Both the position numbers and the translations under genes were made by a program. The notes beneath the pieces are model-generated. The model did not search any database. It was not told where the DNA came from and worked only from the letters and a program-made list of their open reading frames with translations. A DNA stretch of 64,000 bases from Desulfopila inferna (GTDB lineage: Bacteria; Desulfobacterota; Desulfobulbia; Desulfobulbales; Desulfocapsaceae), in assembly GCF_016919005.1 (NCBI RefSeq), contig NZ_JAFFQE010000003.1:558001-622000 (forward strand). The letters run 5' to 3'. Shown piece by piece: positions 63,087 to 64,000 of this stretch; the first letter of the stretch is position 1, and each line of letters opens with the position of its first letter.

Positions 63087-63555
63087 GAGAGTTCATCTGA
63101 AAGAATTTCATTGACCGGGCAGGTCTCTCCCGCCCGTTGTTTTAGCATCGCAATAATCTTGCGACTTCCCCTTCTAAAGACGATTAAATACTAGCCTTTT
63201 CTCCAAAAAAAGTACATGACAAATGTACCTTCTCTTTTCCCACGGCTGCCGGTTCAATCTCTTCGGCCTTCCTGTAAAATCAGTGAAGGGAAGAGGCACA
63301 AATCCTTGGCGGACAAACGACACCGTCATCCGCTCCGCAGCGGGCTGCAACTGCCGCTTGTTTTAAAAGGTTGTAAAATAATAATCACTTATATTAAACT
63401 ATATTATGAGCCTCTTGCAAAACTCTATGGTGGGGACTGAAGGTGGATCGGGGAAAAGCTAGAAAAAAAAACAACGTAACATTCTGAAATAATTTAGCTT
63501 GATGTGATTTTCTGATATATTTTGTTTGGCCAACAAATACAACAGGAGAATCAGC
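63087..63555. other. Gene-free region before transposase remnant
   Basis: About 470 bases. A weak hairpin (CCGCT-loop-AGCGG) is near 63331-63344. No gene or repeat-family copy found; it contains the promoter of the XRE-cupin gene and possible debris of the element whose remnant follows. Confidence 0.35.
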
Positions 63556-63738
63556 ATGAAGCTCACCGAGAAGATATCATGGTTGATGGGGAGATTACAA
63601 CAAAGTTTACTCCCCAGCCTTGAACAATGTTGTGTTTCTCCGCTTTCTAAGCAAGAGAAGCATTTGGTTAAGATCCTTGAAATCATCGAAATCGAACGCC
63701 ATATTTCGAGAAACCGTCTTATAATAATACATAAATAG
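63556..63738 (+). pseudogene. Transposase N-terminal remnant
   Basis: Sixty codons starting MKLTEKISWLMGRLQQSLLP with a good GGAG ribosome site. The pattern W-x2-G-x-LQ-x3-L-P-x-LE…PLS…LV-x-ILEI resembles the first part of IS1182/ISNCY-type transposases, whose normal length is over 400 residues. The frame stops soon after IERHISRN and nothing of the DDE domain follows before the next gene. I infer a decayed element; the family call is from memory of the pattern and needs a search. Confidence 0.5.
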
Positions 63739-63822
63739 CCATTCCTTTTATCCTACGGCAGCACGTATGACATCGGCTTTTCCCGATGAAGGTAATCATT
63801 CAATAATGAAAAGGAGATTCGT

Positions 63823-64000
63823 ATGAAATTACAATCGTACATGAAGGGCTTCACTGCGGCCATTATAACCGCTGGTATTCTCTTTGGCGGTTCGGCCCAG
63901 GCACTGGAAGAAAAGAACTATCTTCTTGCCACGGCAAGTACCGGCGGAACTTACTATCCGGTAGGTGTTGCCATCTCCACTCTAACCAAAGTCAAGCTGC
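63823..64000 (+). CDS. TAXI-family TRAP transporter binding protein, N-terminal fragment
   Basis: Fifty-nine codons before the right edge. Signal peptide (…FTAAIITAGILFGGSAQA), then YLLATASTGGTYYPVGVAIS, which is the hallmark start of TAXI solute receptors (substrates such as glutamate or other acids in a few studied cases). AAAAGGAGATTCGT precedes the ATG, an ideal ribosome site. Permease genes should lie beyond the window. Confidence 0.85.
   Translation, partial: MKLQSYMKGFTAAIITAGILFGGSAQALEEKNYLLATASTGGTYYPVGVAISTLTKVKL

Overview
The window looks like a chromosomal segment of a strictly anaerobic, probably sulfate-reducing or fermentative member of the Desulfobacterota (Desulfobulbales-like). 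That placement is inferred from gene content: two kinds of 2-oxoacid:ferredoxin oxidoreductase, phenylacetate-CoA ligases next to indolepyruvate ferredoxin oxidoreductase, TRAP transporters, a flavoredoxin-like protein, a DUF3786 protein and a very large FAD/Fe-S dehydrogenase. No rRNA or other species-diagnostic marker is present. Base composition is moderate and fairly even. No prophage, CRISPR array or intact insertion sequence was seen; the only mobile-gene trace is a transposase N-terminal remnant near the right edge.

Layout. 1-2188: Mla/MCE lipid transport genes (minus; mlaD cut by the left edge). 2757-4656: an orphan cystathionine gamma-synthase-family enzyme and a NUDIX hydrolase (plus). 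4928-8016: a DctPQM TRAP transporter (minus). 8307-14604: flavoredoxin-like protein, a GAF histidine kinase, DUF3786, PsiE and a PAS hybrid kinase. 14887-19387: a tightly coupled three-gene operon of two paralogous Liv-type binding proteins and a membrane hybrid kinase, without any permease, which looks like a ligand-sensing system. 19441-21891: an SsuABC/TauABC-type importer. 22423-26061: a 1212-residue FAD/Fe-S oxidoreductase. 26082-30984: methionine gamma-lyase, threonine deaminase, a PPOX flavoprotein, a radical SAM protein and RNase PH. 31070-42313: an aromatic amino acid/arylacetate module (paaK, livFGMHK, ACT protein, second paaK, iorB, iorA). 43054-45314: a CBS-ACT protein, a lipoprotein and a double universal stress protein. 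45375-49239: ABC-F, Elp3-like radical SAM, RNase III, followed by tRNA-Cys. 49549-52050: glycogen phosphorylase. 52554-58349: a TPR protein followed by metY-metX-metW-cysE-cysK. 58372-62155: a leucine dehydrogenase-type enzyme and a four-subunit 2-oxoacid ferredoxin oxidoreductase, with an XRE-cupin regulator upstream. 63823-64000: start of a TAXI-type TRAP binding protein.

The metabolic theme is amino acid turnover. Methionine and threonine both go to 2-oxobutyrate (adjacent mgl and ilvA). Branched-chain amino acids could be deaminated by the leucine dehydrogenase and oxidised by the VOR-type complex. Aromatic amino acids could be imported by Liv, oxidised by IOR and activated by PaaK. The met/cys operon covers sulfide incorporation in the opposite direction. 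The long intergenic regions hold three families of short dispersed, mostly palindromic repeats that appear several times within 64 kb. These repeats and the binding-protein/kinase operon are the least ordinary items here.
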